Source of the DNA: SXOA01 sp046593355
Lineage (GTDB): Bacteria; Planctomycetota; Planctomycetia; Pirellulales; Pirellulaceae
Assembly (NCBI GenBank): GCA_046593355.1
Contig: JBKJNY010000111.1
Span: 5,478-69,477, forward strand
Length of the DNA: 64,000 bases
Direction of reading: 5' to 3'
The notes beneath the pieces were generated by a model that was not told where the DNA came from, searched no databases, and saw nothing but the letters and a program-made list of their open reading frames with translations. Below are positions 9,878 to 16,956 of the stretch, in pieces. The translations under genes were made by a program, and so were the position numbers. Numbering within the stretch: the first letter of the stretch is position 1; every line of letters begins with the position of its first letter.

Positions 9878-10412
9878 GGTTTTCTCCCTGGGGGGAAGCC
9901 GTCATTGGGCGGGAAGGAAAACTGGTCTGTCCGCGTAAAGTGGCGGACACAGTGTAACACGCTGCAATCGGGGGACCGGCGGTAGCGTAATGGACTGGAT
10001 AAGGTGCGAAAGGAAAGGTGTGTGGAGATGAGACAAATCATCTCTAAAGTACACAGTGCCAATGAGTTAAGGCGATTCCTGCGCGGCCTTCTAAGATTTC
10101 GAGTGATAGCGTTGCTATTCTAGCAAGCGGCCAGTCGCAGGAGGAATTCCGTTATCAAGTTGATGACACCAGTATCCCGGACGCGACTCTGCATTTCTCA
10201 GCAGTCTGTGGACACCAGTCTGAAGCGCCAGCGAAGGAAAGCGTTGCCAACGGGTTCGCGCGATCATTCGACCGCTCATCAGCGGCGCTTTCCTTCGCTT
10301 GCGCTTCAGGCTGGTGTTCAGCCCGGTCGATAGCAGAAGTGAGGCGACAGGATGCCGCTTCACGCTGCGCGGAACCCAATGGCCGCACAGGATCTTTGGC
10401 AGGGATGCGCTC
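9878..10412. other. Divergent intergenic region, about 530 bases
   Basis: This separates the WxxGxW gene (minus) from the Wzz-like gene (plus) and must hold both promoters, though I could not assign either with confidence. The segment 9960-10120 is relatively AT-rich. A palindromic repeat occupies 10211-10319. Frames here are short and carry repeat-derived peptides, so none is called. Confidence 0.6.
10211..10319. repeat. Palindromic repeat, GACACCAG..CTGGTGTC family, copy 1
   Basis: The left arm begins GACACCAGTCTGAAGCGCCA and continues GCGAAGGAAAGC; the right arm reads GCTTTCCTTCGCTTGCGCTT then CAGGCTGGTGTT. The arms pair over about 32 bases with a loop of about 45. Further copies are at 32951-33100 and 61684-61783, with conserved arms and unrelated loops. 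Confidence 0.9.
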
Positions 10413-11906
10413 ATGGCCCACTATCGGCAGGCACCAGGTACGCTCTTTGCGCGCTGGTTGCCCGTCGCCGCAGCTTGCCATCCATCGCTGATTCTCGCCT
10501 CGGCTGCCTACTTGCTCGCGCTCTTGTGTTGCCAAACATCTCCGCCGGAGTATCAGGCCGAAGCGGTGATTCTGCGTGAGGCCGGAGAACTCGATGGCGC
10601 AAGCGGCGACATCGAAAGCTGGCTAAGGTCCGACGCCGTCTTGAAGGCCGCGCTCACGAACACGGACTCGCCCGAATGGACGGTTGCCGATTTGCGAGAT
10701 CGCATCACAATTGCCACTCTGAACCAGCCGGATGAATCTCCCCGCCTCGCCATCACCTGCACCGCGCCCCGCTGCTCGGCGGCCATCGACGTCGCGCGGG
10801 AGCTGACGATGCAAATCGCCGATCACTTTGACGCGCAGCGCCGCGAGCTGGCCAGCCGCCAGACGGATGAGAATTTGGAGCAAGTTCGCGAGCGGCTCAG
10901 GGTCGCTCGCGATGCGGAAGAGCGCCAGCGGGGAGAGCTCGAACGGCTGCGGCACGGGCAATTGGCGATGGTCGTTGCCGGTCCGCCGGGTCAGAGCAGG
11001 CATGGTGACAATGGAGAGAGCGACAACCTCAATCCCCGCTGGGTCGAGCTCAAAAAGCAACTCGACACGTTGCACAGCCAGCGGACGGAAATGCTGGAAG
11101 TGCTGCAAGAAAACCATCCCGAGATTAATGGCCTCAATCTCCGCATCGCCAAGGTGACCGGCTCGCTCAGCAAAACGCCGCGACAGCTGGCGACGCCGAT
11201 TGAACCGATTTCGCACAGAGTATCTTCCGCTTCCCATCGCAAGCCGCTGCTCGAATGGCGGCGCGCGAATTCTCCCACCACACCGTCCCCCATCACCCCG
11301 TCCCCCATTGCCCAGCAGCAACATCAGCAGGAAGTCCCCGCGGCTCCCATCACCCGCCAGGGGCTCGATCCCTACCTCAACATGGCCGCGCAGATGGACG
11401 AGGCGGCGCATCAACTTGCGGTCTTGACCAGCCAGCGGAAGGGGATCGAATGGGACCAGGCGGCCATCCAGCAAACCCAAGCAGATCTGGCCGGAACTCT
11501 CCAGCCAGCATGGCGGCCGGAGCCCGCTCGCCGCGTGGCCAAAATCGGCGGCGGCTACAGCAGCAAGCAACTTGGGTGGGCGGGCGTATTCTCCTTGGGT
11601 GCCACGGGCCTGGTCATGCTTTCGCAGCGGAGAATCCTGGCCCGCAAGAGGCTCGCCAGCCTCACCGACGTCCTCATCAACGTCCGGCTGCCGCTCGTGG
11701 GAACCGTGGAGATCGCCGCGGATGAATCGGCGTCCACAACCCGGGGCACCACTCCCCTGCGGCTGCTCACCCGCTGCGGCGAGGCCTTTCTGCTGGGCAT
11801 CCTGCTCACCTGCCTTGCCTTCGCCTGGCTCGATCCCTCTCTGGCCGCCGAGTTCCACTTGGACCCTCTGGGTGCCTTCGCGGAAACGGCACAGCGGATC
11901 CTGTAA
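10413..11906 (+). CDS. Wzz/GumC-like chain-length or export co-polymerase protein
   Basis: The ATG at 10413 is preferred to the upstream start at 10299, which lies inside a palindromic repeat; it gives 497 residues. The architecture is that of polysaccharide co-polymerases: a membrane helix near residues 20-40, a Wzz-like segment (EYQAEAVILRE, WLRSDAVLKAALTNTD, LRDRITI), a periplasmic coiled coil from about 150 to 255 containing NHPEI-type sequence (QENHPEINGLNLRI), and a second membrane helix around residues 385-405. A further hydrophobic segment lies close to the C-terminus. There is no tyrosine-kinase Walker domain. Such proteins govern length or export of surface polysaccharide, but no glycosyltransferase or polymerase gene is nearby, so that role is inference. 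Confidence 0.7.
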   Translation: MAHYRQAPGTLFARWLPVAAACHPSLILASAAYLLALLCCQTSPPEYQAEAVILREAGELDGASGDIESWLRSDAVLKAALTNTDSPEWTVADLRDRITIATLNQPDESPRLAITCTAPRCSAAIDVARELTMQIADHFDAQRRELASRQTDENLEQVRERLRVARDAEERQRGELERLRHGQLAMVVAGPPGQSRHGDNGESDNLNPRWVELKKQLDTLHSQRTEMLEVLQENHPEINGLNLRIAKVTGSLSKTPRQLATPIEPISHRVSSASHRKPLLEWRRANSPTTPSPITPSPIAQQQHQQEVPAAPITRQGLDPYLNMAAQMDEAAHQLAVLTSQRKGIEWDQAAIQQTQADLAGTLQPAWRPEPARRVAKIGGGYSSKQLGWAGVFSLGATGLVMLSQRRILARKRLASLTDVLINVRLPLVGTVEIAADESASTTRGTTPLRLLTRCGEAFLLGILLTCLAFAWLDPSLAAEFHLDPLGAFAETAQRIL

Positions 11907-11987
11907 GGGCAGGCGGGGAGATAAATGCTTCCGGTCTGGGTGGCATCCCGGCGCGCCGGGACTGCTTTGAGGGGCCATGTGGACTGG

Positions 11988-12022
11988 GTGGCACGCCCAC
12001 GCAAAGCCGTGGGCGTGCCACC
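11988..12022. repeat. Palindromic repeat, GCACGCCCACG family, copy 2
   Basis: A perfect stem GGTGGCACGCCCACG / CGTGGGCGTGCCACC with a CAAAGC loop, identical in its core to the copy at 7135. It lies between the convergent Wzz-like and tex genes. Confidence 0.88.
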
Positions 12023-12047
12023 CATTATTCCAGTGACCGGCGAACTG

Positions 12048-15000
12048 TTAGACGGTGGGTTCGGCCGATGGAGGAGCTTCGCTTTCCGGCGGCGGGGGAG
12101 GCGGGGGCGGAGTATCCTTTTCCTTCTTCTTCTCCATGAGTTGCTTGAGGTCGGAGAAGGAGCGCATGGGAGCCTTGCCTTCTTCCATGGCTTTGGTGAG
12201 CGGCTTAACGACCTTGGGCTTGGTGGGAGGCCGCTCGATGGTCTTGGGATACTGCTCGCGGTTGCCACCGCGCTGGTCGCGCCGGCCGCCACCACCGCCT
12301 TGACGCGGCGGACGATCACCGTGCGGCGAGGGAACACGCGACTGCGGCGGACGGGAAGTCTGCTGACCGCCTTGGACGGCTGTTCCCGCGGCTCCTTGCT
12401 GCGCCGGCTGTCCGCCGCGCTGACCCTGGGGACGCCCACCACCTTCTTGTCGCTGGCGCGGGGGTCGCTGGTCTCGCTGCGGCCGTTCTTCGCGGGGTGG
12501 GCGAGGAGGGCGCTGGGTGCCGGGGGCAATGGCCGTGAGCGAGACGCGGCGGCGGGTCTTGTCGACTTCAACGACCCAGACCTTGAGCACGTCCCCGACG
12601 CCGACCACTTCGTGCGGATCTTTGATAAACCGGTCCGCCAGGCGGCTGATATGTACCAGGCCGCTGTCGGAAAGGCCGATGTCCACGAACACACCAAAGT
12701 CCACGACGTTCAGCACCGTCCCCAGCAGTTCCATTCCCGCTTGCATATCCTCTAGCTTCATGATCCCGCGGCGGAGGACCGGAGCCGGCACATTATCGCG
12801 CGGGTCGAGGCCAGGGCGGGTGAGCGAGTTGAGGATGTCTTGCAGCAAGAGCGTGCCCACCGCCAGCTCGTCCGCCAGCTTGGTGATGTCGACCGCGGAG
12901 GCTCGTTCGGCGATGACGTTTCGTGCTGGCGGAGGAGGCTCGGTGGCAGCAGGGGGCTGGGGGCTAGGCGCTGGAGAATCGGGGGGAGGGATTTGAGATT
13001 TGAGATTTGAGATTTGAGACTCGGGAGAGTCCGCACCCGGCGAGGATGGAGTAGCAACTTGAGAATCAGTTGATTCCGTCGCTGCCGACTGTACTTCCGC
13101 AACATCGGTCACATCAGCCGCATTCGTCCCATTGGCAGGTTGAGCGTCAGTCTCACTGACCCCTGACTCCTGACTCCTGCCTTCTGACTCCTGTTCCTGG
13201 GCAGGCTGGAAGCCTACCCCACTTGCTGACTCCTGACTCCTGACCCCTGACTCCTGTGCCAGCTCCGCCGCGAACGCCGGCTTCTCCGGTGGCTTGGGGG
13301 GAGCGGGAACGCTCCTCGCCAATTCATCGAGCTCGCAGCCGAGCTTGGCGAGAACGCGCTGAGCGATTTCATAGCTTTCGGGATGAATCCAGGTGGCGTC
13401 CAGCGGGTTTTCGCCGCCGATGATTTTCAGAAAGCCGGCGGACTGCACGAAAGTCTGGTCCCCAAAGCCGGTGACCTTCTTCAGCTCGTCGCGATTCTTG
13501 AAGGGGCCGTGCTCGCGGCGGTATTCGTACACGCGGCGGGCGGTGAGGGCGTTCATGCCGGAGACATAGCGGAGCAGAGCCGGGCTGGCGCTGTTCACGT
13601 CCACGCCGACGAAGTTCACGCAGGACTCGACCACGCTATCGAGCGATTCCTGCAAGTGCTTGGCTTTCACATCGTGCTGGTACAAGCCGACGCCCAGATT
13701 GGCCGGATTGATCTTCACCATCTCCGACAGCGGGTCGAGCAGGCGGCGGCCGATGGAGATGGCCCCGCGCTGCAGGGCGTCGTACGTCGGCAATTCCTCG
13801 CGGCCCAGCGGGCTGGTGCTGTAGATGCTGGCCCCCGCCTCGTTGACGACGGCATACGCCATGTCCCGGTCCTTCAATTCCTCCGCGAGCACGTCGGCCA
13901 CGAGTTGCTCGGTCTCGCGGCAGCCGGTGCCGTTGCCAATGGCGACGATCTGGGCCTTGTGCTGCTTGGCAAAGTTGGCCAGGCGTTCGCGGGCCTTGGC
14001 CCGGCGGTCCTCCTTGCCGATGACATATACCACACCGTGCCCCAGCACATTGCCGAATTCATCCAGGGCCACCATTTTGCAGCCGCTCTTGAATCCGGGG
14101 TCAATCGCCAGCACCCGGTTGCCCCGCGTCGGCTGTTGGAGCAGCAACTTGCGGAGGTTGCGGATGAAGACTTCGACGGCGTGCTCTTCGGCTTTGTCGG
14201 TCTGCTCGCGGCGGATTTCCCGTTCCAAACTGGGGATGAGCAGCCGGGTCAATGCGTCTCGCACGCACTGCTTGAGGAATTCCGCGTGCGGATGCCCCTC
14301 CGGCACCAGTAGATGCTCGGCCTCCCGCTGCATCGCCTCCACGTCCGCGTCAATTTTCACGCGGATGGCCCGCGCCCGCTCGCCGCGGTTGATGGCCAAC
14401 ACGCGGTGCGGCGGCACCTTGTGCAGCGGCTCTTGGAAGTTGTAATAGTCCTTGAAGGCGTGCTCGCCGATGATCTTCTTCTTTTTCTTCTTTTTGGCTT
14501 TCTTCAGGGCCTGCTGAACGTCGGGAGATTTTGCGGACTCGGGCGGTTTGTCGAACAGGCGGCCGGCGGGGACGGGGGAATCGACTGGGGGTGATTCGGG
14601 GCTGAGGGCTGGGGACTCGGGGCTGGGGGAAAGTACCTCGGCAGAGATTTCAGATTTGAGATTTGAGATTTGAGACTCGGAAGGAGCAGACTCCGAGGGG
14701 ACAGGCTCAGAAGGGACAGAGTCAGCGGGAATAGGGTCATTGGCAGCGGCAGCAGGAGGTTCAGCACCGGCGGTTTCGGATTTCAACTCTGAAATCTCGG
14801 ATTTCAAATTTGGAATTTCCGCTTGCGGCAAGCCTTGAGCTTCACCGCTTCCCTCGCTAACGCTTCGGGTTGGTGTCTCCTGTCCCTTGTCCCCTGTCCC
14901 CTGACCCCTGTCCCCTGTCTCCTGACCCCTGTCCCCTGTCTCCTGTTTCTGGGCAGGCTGGAAGCCTACCCCACCTTCGGGCTCCTGACTTACCGGCGTC

Positions 15001-15596
15001 TCCACCTTGGTGCAGACCAGCCTCCCTGAGCGGTGAAAAATCCTTCGCAGCCGGCCGCGAAGCTCGGCGTTCTCGCCGAAGCGCTCGGCGATCAGATAGC
15101 CAACTCCTTGCAACACATCGGTGGAATTGGCCAGCTCTTTCTCGGGATCGATCAGCGCGGTGAGCCGGGCTTCCAAATCGGCAGCGGCGGGATTGGCGTC
15201 CAGGATTTCCACCGCCAGCGGCTCCAGCCCCTGCTCGCGGGCCTTGGTCGCCAGCGTTTGCTTCTTCGGCTTGAAGGGAAAATACAGGTCTTCCAGTCGC
15301 TTGGGCGTGGTGGCGTTTTGAATCTGGTTCGCCAGCTCGGGCGTCAGCTTTCCCTGGGCTTCAATGGATTTCAGGATCGTCTGCTTCCGCTCCGCGAGCT
15401 GGCGCAACTTCGTCACAACGAACTGGATGCTGCGGATTTGCTCCTCATCCAGACCGCCGGTGTGATCCCTGCGGTAGCGCGTGATAAAGGGGACGGTGTT
15501 CCCCTCGTCGAGCAATTCGACGGTCCGTTCCACGCTGGGGGTCGGCAAATCGAGATCGCGGGCGACGTGCCCCAGGTCGATACGGATCAAGTTCAT
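12048..15596 (-). CDS. tex: Tex, transcription accessory RNA-binding protein, with two long repeat-derived insertions
   Basis: The product is 1182 residues, against about 770 for E. coli Tex. The N-terminus (VPFITRYRRDHTGGLDEEQI) and the YqgF-like RNase H-fold region (RVLAIDPGFKSGCKMVALDE, VAIGNGTGCRETEQLV) are classic Tex. A helix-hairpin-helix region follows (YVSGMNALTARRVYEYR). The S1 RNA-binding domain is at about residues 945-1022 (GTVLNVVDFGVFVDIGL, SGLVHISRL). Two insertions, about 200-375 and 755-895, interrupt the domains and are translated low-complexity repeats, including SQISNLKS and GFQPAQ units. The tail after S1 is Arg/Gln/Gly/Pro-rich and probably RNA-binding. Tex is a cytoplasmic protein that influences transcription. 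The reading frame is intact throughout. Confidence 0.94.
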   Translation of the reverse strand: MNLIRIDLGHVARDLDLPTPSVERTVELLDEGNTVPFITRYRRDHTGGLDEEQIRSIQFVVTKLRQLAERKQTILKSIEAQGKLTPELANQIQNATTPKRLEDLYFPFKPKKQTLATKAREQGLEPLAVEILDANPAAADLEARLTALIDPEKELANSTDVLQGVGYLIAERFGENAELRGRLRRIFHRSGRLVCTKVETPVSQEPEGGVGFQPAQKQETGDRGQETGDRGQGTGDKGQETPTRSVSEGSGEAQGLPQAEIPNLKSEISELKSETAGAEPPAAAANDPIPADSVPSEPVPSESAPSESQISNLKSEISAEVLSPSPESPALSPESPPVDSPVPAGRLFDKPPESAKSPDVQQALKKAKKKKKKKIIGEHAFKDYYNFQEPLHKVPPHRVLAINRGERARAIRVKIDADVEAMQREAEHLLVPEGHPHAEFLKQCVRDALTRLLIPSLEREIRREQTDKAEEHAVEVFIRNLRKLLLQQPTRGNRVLAIDPGFKSGCKMVALDEFGNVLGHGVVYVIGKEDRRAKARERLANFAKQHKAQIVAIGNGTGCRETEQLVADVLAEELKDRDMAYAVVNEAGASIYSTSPLGREELPTYDALQRGAISIGRRLLDPLSEMVKINPANLGVGLYQHDVKAKHLQESLDSVVESCVNFVGVDVNSASPALLRYVSGMNALTARRVYEYRREHGPFKNRDELKKVTGFGDQTFVQSAGFLKIIGGENPLDATWIHPESYEIAQRVLAKLGCELDELARSVPAPPKPPEKPAFAAELAQESGVRSQESASGVGFQPAQEQESEGRSQESGVSETDAQPANGTNAADVTDVAEVQSAATESTDSQVATPSSPGADSPESQISNLKSQIPPPDSPAPSPQPPAATEPPPPARNVIAERASAVDITKLADELAVGTLLLQDILNSLTRPGLDPRDNVPAPVLRRGIMKLEDMQAGMELLGTVLNVVDFGVFVDIGLSDSGLVHISRLADRFIKDPHEVVGVGDVLKVWVVEVDKTRRRVSLTAIAPGTQRPPRPPREERPQRDQRPPRQRQEGGGRPQGQRGGQPAQQGAAGTAVQGGQQTSRPPQSRVPSPHGDRPPRQGGGGGRRDQRGGNREQYPKTIERPPTKPKVVKPLTKAMEEGKAPMRSFSDLKQLMEKKKEKDTPPPPPPPPESEAPPSAEPTV
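12991..13018. repeat. Tandem heptamer ATTTGAG x4 inside tex
   Basis: Four perfect units of ATTTGAG. Read on the minus strand they encode the SQISNLKSQ stretch of the second Tex insertion; three units (21 bases) give seven residues, so the frame is kept only in multiples of three units. Confidence 0.9.
13197..13222. repeat. GGGCAGGCTGGAAGCCTACC repeat inside tex, copy 1
   Basis: A 26-base element, translated on the minus strand as GVGFQPAQ. Near-identical copies are at 14950, 25125 (opposite orientation) and 59641; the last two are outside coding sequence. Confidence 0.88.
14647..14674. repeat. Tandem heptamer ATTTSAG x4 inside tex
   Basis: One ATTTCAG unit followed by three ATTTGAG units, encoding SQISNLKSEI in the first Tex insertion. 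It is the same repeat as at 12991 and 59549. Confidence 0.9.
14845..14950. repeat. Half-palindrome plus CCCCTGTCC-type degenerate tandem tract inside tex
   Basis: The bases CCCTCGCTAACGCTTCGGGT (from about 14851) match one arm of the palindrome at 63581-63640. They encode TRSVSEGS on the minus strand. A degenerate tract of CCTGTCCC/CCTGACCC units runs from about 14878 to the next repeat and encodes QETGDRGQ-type peptide. Confidence 0.8.
14950..14976. repeat. GGGCAGGCTGGAAGCCTACC repeat inside tex, copy 2
   Basis: Second copy of this element in the same gene and orientation as the one at 13197, again translated as GVGFQPAQ. Confidence 0.88.
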
Positions 15597-15714
15597 CGGT
15601 CAAACCATTGCAGCCCCGCGATTAGCGGGGCCGCGCAAAGACGATTCTGGCGCAAAATGGAAAGCCCGCGCAATCTAGCGCTAATTCCGTGAGTTGTCAA
15701 GGATTACGAGAGGA

Positions 15715-15826
15715 GAGCCACGGATTGAACACGGATGAACACGGATAGAATCCAAGCCAAAAGAGGAGCACATTCATTTCAAGATCTGACTCTTATCCGT
15801 GTTCAATCCGTGGCTCATCCGTGGCC
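15715..15826. repeat. Palindromic repeat, CACGGATTGAACACGGAT family, copy 1
   Basis: Left arm GAGCCACGGATTGAACACGG and continuing; right arm ending ATCCGTGTTCAATCCGTGGC then TCATCCGTGG. It fills most of the gap between mtnA and tex. A relative with the same ATCCGTG wording lies at 23147-23234. Confidence 0.85.
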
Positions 15827-15837
15827 CATTCGTATTC

Positions 15838-16848
15838 TTAAATTACTGGCCGGCCCACTAACGTTGCAATTGTCTCGCTGCTCACCGGTTCGATGATACC
15901 GCGCTCCGTGATGATCGCTTTGATGAGCCGCGCGGGTGTAACATCGAAGGCGGGATTGTAAACTTCGATGCCATCCGGCGCGGTCTGCTTGCCAAAGCCG
16001 TGAGTGATTTCAGTTGAGTTACGCTGCTCGATGGGAATCAGGTCTCCGCTGGCCAGGCTGAGATCGAAGGTGCTGGTGGGGGCGGCGACGTAGAACGGAA
16101 TCTGATGGGCATTGGCCAGAACGGCAACGGAGTAGGTGCCGATTTTGTTAGCGGTGTCTCCATTGGCGGTGATGCGATCCGCCCCGACGATGACAGCCTG
16201 CACCTTACCTTCCCGCATTACCTGGGCTGCCATACTATCGCAAATCAGGGTCGCTCGGATGCCCCGCTGCGCGAGCTCCCACGCGGTCAGCCGGGCTCCC
16301 TGGAGAAGCGGGCGAGTTTCGTCGACGAATACGTGAAGCTGCTTCCCCTGATCCTGGGCCGTGAAGAACACCGACAGTGCCGTCCCATATTCGGCCGTTG
16401 CCAGGCCGCCAGCGTTGCAATGCGTGAGCACGCCGCTGTTGTTGGCCAGGAGTTCAGCGCCATACCGGCCGATGGCGTGGCACATGGCCCGGTCCTCTTC
16501 ATGAATCGCCCGGGCCTCCGCAAGCAGGTCTCTTTTCCGAAGTGCGGCTTTCTTCATTCGCTCCAAAGCCCAGAACAGATTCACCGCCGTCGGCCGGCTG
16601 GAAGCGAGATAGGCGGTGATTACGTCCAGATTGCTGCCGGCCTGCAAGCCCACGACCACGCCATACGCGGCCGCAATCCCAATCGCCGGCGCGCCTCGCA
16701 CCCGCAGTTGCTTGATCGCTTCCCACACCGCTTCCACCGTGCGGCACTCAATTTCCAACAGCTCCGTCGGCAGGCGAGTTTGGTCGATCAGAACGAGGTG
16801 GCCGCTTTCATCGCCGACCCAGCGGAGCGTTTCAACTTTCTTGGACAT
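15838..16848 (-). CDS. mtnA: S-methyl-5-thioribose-1-phosphate isomerase
   Basis: A 336-residue MtnA, which isomerises methylthioribose-1-phosphate to methylthioribulose-1-phosphate in methionine salvage (cytoplasmic). The family blocks are all present: LRVRGAPAIGIAAAYGV near residue 48, the active-site cysteine in LTHCNAGGLATAEYGTAL, and the catalytic aspartate in VGADRITANGDTANKIGTY, followed by PFYVAAPTSTFD. Length is typical. No other methionine-salvage gene is close by, so the pathway cannot be completed from this window. It follows the dehydratase gene on the same strand, but a palindrome lies in the gap of about 100 bases. Confidence 0.96.
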   Translation of the reverse strand: MSKKVETLRWVGDESGHLVLIDQTRLPTELLEIECRTVEAVWEAIKQLRVRGAPAIGIAAAYGVVVGLQAGSNLDVITAYLASSRPTAVNLFWALERMKKAALRKRDLLAEARAIHEEDRAMCHAIGRYGAELLANNSGVLTHCNAGGLATAEYGTALSVFFTAQDQGKQLHVFVDETRPLLQGARLTAWELAQRGIRATLICDSMAAQVMREGKVQAVIVGADRITANGDTANKIGTYSVAVLANAHQIPFYVAAPTSTFDLSLASGDLIPIEQRNSTEITHGFGKQTAPDGIEVYNPAFDVTPARLIKAIITERGIIEPVSSETIATLVGRPVI

Positions 16849-16873
16849 AGTACCTATCAGATCGCTTTCGCAC

Positions 16874-16956
16874 TCTTAATCTTAATCGTTTTCCTTCCGA
16901 GTTCATGCGGCGAGCAAAGCGAAGAGGATTAAGATTGAGATTAGGATTAAGATTAA
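16874..16956. repeat. Palindromic repeat, CTTAATCTTAATC family
   Basis: CTTAATCTTAATCG at the left pairs with GGATTAAGATTAAG at the right, the right side being an expanded series of GATTAAGATT units. It occupies the gap between the dehydratase and mtnA genes and just overlaps the dehydratase 3' end. Confidence 0.8.

Noticed and set aside
10299..10412. Upstream start for the Wzz-like gene
   Set aside because: Its codons lie in the right arm of the GACACCAG palindrome and downstream spacer; the ATG at 10413 precedes the first membrane helix.
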